A stretch of DNA of 64,000 bases from Pseudogemmatithrix spongiicola (lineage in GTDB: Bacteria > Gemmatimonadota > Gemmatimonadetes > Gemmatimonadales > Gemmatimonadaceae): positions 1,922,001 to 1,986,000 of the forward strand of contig NZ_CP130613.1 in assembly GCF_030623445.1 (NCBI RefSeq), in the 5' to 3' direction. Shown piece after piece: positions 63,001-64,000 of this stretch (position 1 is its first letter; the number at the start of each line of letters is the position of its first letter). The notes under the pieces are model-generated. The model did not search any database and had not been told where the DNA came from. It saw nothing but the letters and a program-made list of their open reading frames with translations. A program made the translations under genes and the position numbers.

Positions 63001-63876
63001 TTAGGGTCGACCGCGCAGGTATTCCTGCGCGAGCAGCGCCGCGTCGGAGCGCGGGTACTGCGCCACGATCTGCCGGTACAATGCGTTGGCCTGCTGCGTC
63101 TGGCCCGTGGCACGCGCGGCGCTGGCGCGCTTGTAGAGCGCGTTCGGCGCCTGGTCCGAGCGCGGGTAGCGCTCGACGACGAGCGCGTACACGGAGTCGG
63201 CGGCGCGGCCGTTGCCCTCGTCCGCCCAGGTCTCCGCCACGCCATACAGCGCCTGCGGCGCGAGATCGGAGTCCGGGTAGCGATCGAGCAACTGCGCGAA
63301 GACGGCCCGGGCGGCGCTGATGCTCCCGCGGCGGAGCTGGTCCTGGCCCATCTGGTAGAGCTGTGCCGGTCCCGGCGCCGGTGCGGCGGCGGGCGTCGAC
63401 GCGGCCGTGGACGGCGGACGACGCGTCGTATCGGCCCCCGGACGCGGGCCCTGCCGCAGCGAATCGGCGGGCGGCAGCGGGGCCGGCACGGCGAGTTCGG
63501 CAGCGCGCTGCTCCATCTCGGCGCGCAGCTCCTGGATGCGCCGCTGGCTCTGGCCCGTGAGCTCCTGGATCATGATGAGCTGCTGCCGGATCGCCTGCAG
63601 GTCTTCGCGGGCGTCGTTGCGCAGCCGATTCAGGTTCGCGCCATTGGCACGCGAACTGTCGGCCAGGACCGCGAGGGCATCGCTCACCCGCGCCAGATCC
63701 TGGCTCACCTGCTGGACCATCTGCTGCACCGCCGAATCGGCGGCGATCCGCTCGGCCCGCATCGCCTGCAGATCGCCATGGACGATGCGCAGGTCGTTAC
63801 GGGTCGCGAAGCACGCGCCGGTCGTCAGGATGACGACCGGCGCGAGCGCGAGACGGAAAGTCCGCATCCCGATCAC
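63001..63876 (-). CDS. cpoB: Tol-Pal system protein CpoB (YbgF)
   Basis: A periplasmic coordinator of Tol-Pal and peptidoglycan synthesis. 291 residues from the GTG at 63876, which overlaps the pal stop, or 288 from the ATG at 63867. A signal peptide (RLALAPVVILTTGACFA; the Cys could be lipidated) is followed by a trimerising coiled coil (residues 33-125), a Pro/Ala linker, and three TPR units that match YbgF (AQLYQMGQDQLRRGSISAARAVFAQLLDRYPDSDLAPQALYGVAE). It lies directly after pal, the usual tol-pal-cpoB order. Confidence 0.92.
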   Translation of the reverse strand: MIGMRTFRLALAPVVILTTGACFATRNDLRIVHGDLQAMRAERIAADSAVQQMVQQVSQDLARVSDALAVLADSSRANGANLNRLRNDAREDLQAIRQQLIMIQELTGQSQRRIQELRAEMEQRAAELAVPAPLPPADSLRQGPRPGADTTRRPPSTAASTPAAAPAPGPAQLYQMGQDQLRRGSISAARAVFAQLLDRYPDSDLAPQALYGVAETWADEGNGRAADSVYALVVERYPRSDQAPNALYKRASAARATGQTQQANALYRQIVAQYPRSDAALLAQEYLRGRP

Positions 63877-64000
63877 GGGAGGCGGAGGCTCTCCCCGCCG
63901 ACGATGATCTCGAACTCATCGCGACGGTTCTTCGACCACGCATCCTCGTTGCTGCCCATGGCGGCGGGACGATCCTCGCCGAAGGACACGACGTCGATGC
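63873..64000 (-). CDS. pal: Peptidoglycan-associated lipoprotein Pal (C-terminal end; gene continues past the window)
   Basis: The last 41 residues of an OmpA-family domain: VSFGEDRPAAMGSNEDAWSKNRRDEFEIIVGG, where the N-R-R...E motif binds diaminopimelate in peptidoglycan. FGEDRP and NEDAWxKNRR are the hallmarks of Pal. The stop TGA at 63873-63875 overlaps the cpoB start, so the two genes are coupled. The start lies outside the window. Confidence 0.9.
   Translation of the reverse strand, partial: IDVVSFGEDRPAAMGSNEDAWSKNRRDEFEIIVGGESLRLP

Overview
The window is GC-rich (about two thirds G+C by eye), densely packed and almost entirely protein-coding. Lipopolysaccharide export (LptD), Tol-Pal (CpoB, Pal), Tat translocation (TatA, TatC) and a Wzx/Wzy-type surface polysaccharide locus show a diderm bacterium. 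The mix of a DUF4321 protein, two large tetratricopeptide proteins with disordered acidic linkers, a chromosomal hut cluster and the general protein style suggests Gemmatimonadota. That placement is an inference from content, not a measured one.

0-9.2 kb: a sugar-phosphate operon on the minus strand (small unknown protein, gmhA, manA, then an oxidoreductase start that runs into a different protein at the window edge); a plus-strand set of an AbrB-type regulator, a small membrane protein, a serine-hydrolase-like protein and a secreted protein; a small toxin-antitoxin patch (orphan HipB-like regulator with a possible hipA remnant, and a complete HigBA-like pair); then alaS.

9.2-26.6 kb: a surface polysaccharide locus. 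An intact IS3-family element sits in a glycosyltransferase gene whose middle is missing. A long minus-strand run follows: NAD-dependent epimerase, glycosyltransferase, three genes that together fit UDP-L-QuiNAc or UDP-L-FucNAc synthesis, Wzx flippase, glycosyltransferase, Wzz, glycosyltransferase, Wzy and a methyltransferase. A WecA/MraY-type initiating transferase is read the other way, and the divergent gap holds two TGAC-N4-GTCA palindromes. A second manA closes the region.

26.6-64 kb: mostly housekeeping genes on the minus strand: recX, recA, yraN, ftsK, a Ser/Thr kinase, comB, accB/accC, pilT, a Xaa-Pro peptidase, a MntA/HepT pair, hflX, rarA, aroQ, two TPR proteins around a PpiD-like chaperone, tatA, a polyprenyl diphosphate synthase, hutH/U/I with an embedded radical SAM gene, lptD, tatC, cpoB and pal.

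The most unusual feature is a family of 140-190 bp palindromic, purine/pyrimidine-asymmetric repeats. Seven clear copies and one diverged copy lie between genes from 27.3 to 54.9 kb, and none was seen in the first 27 kb. Several copies supply or abut the start or stop codons of the neighbouring genes. No rRNA, tRNA or CRISPR array was recognised.
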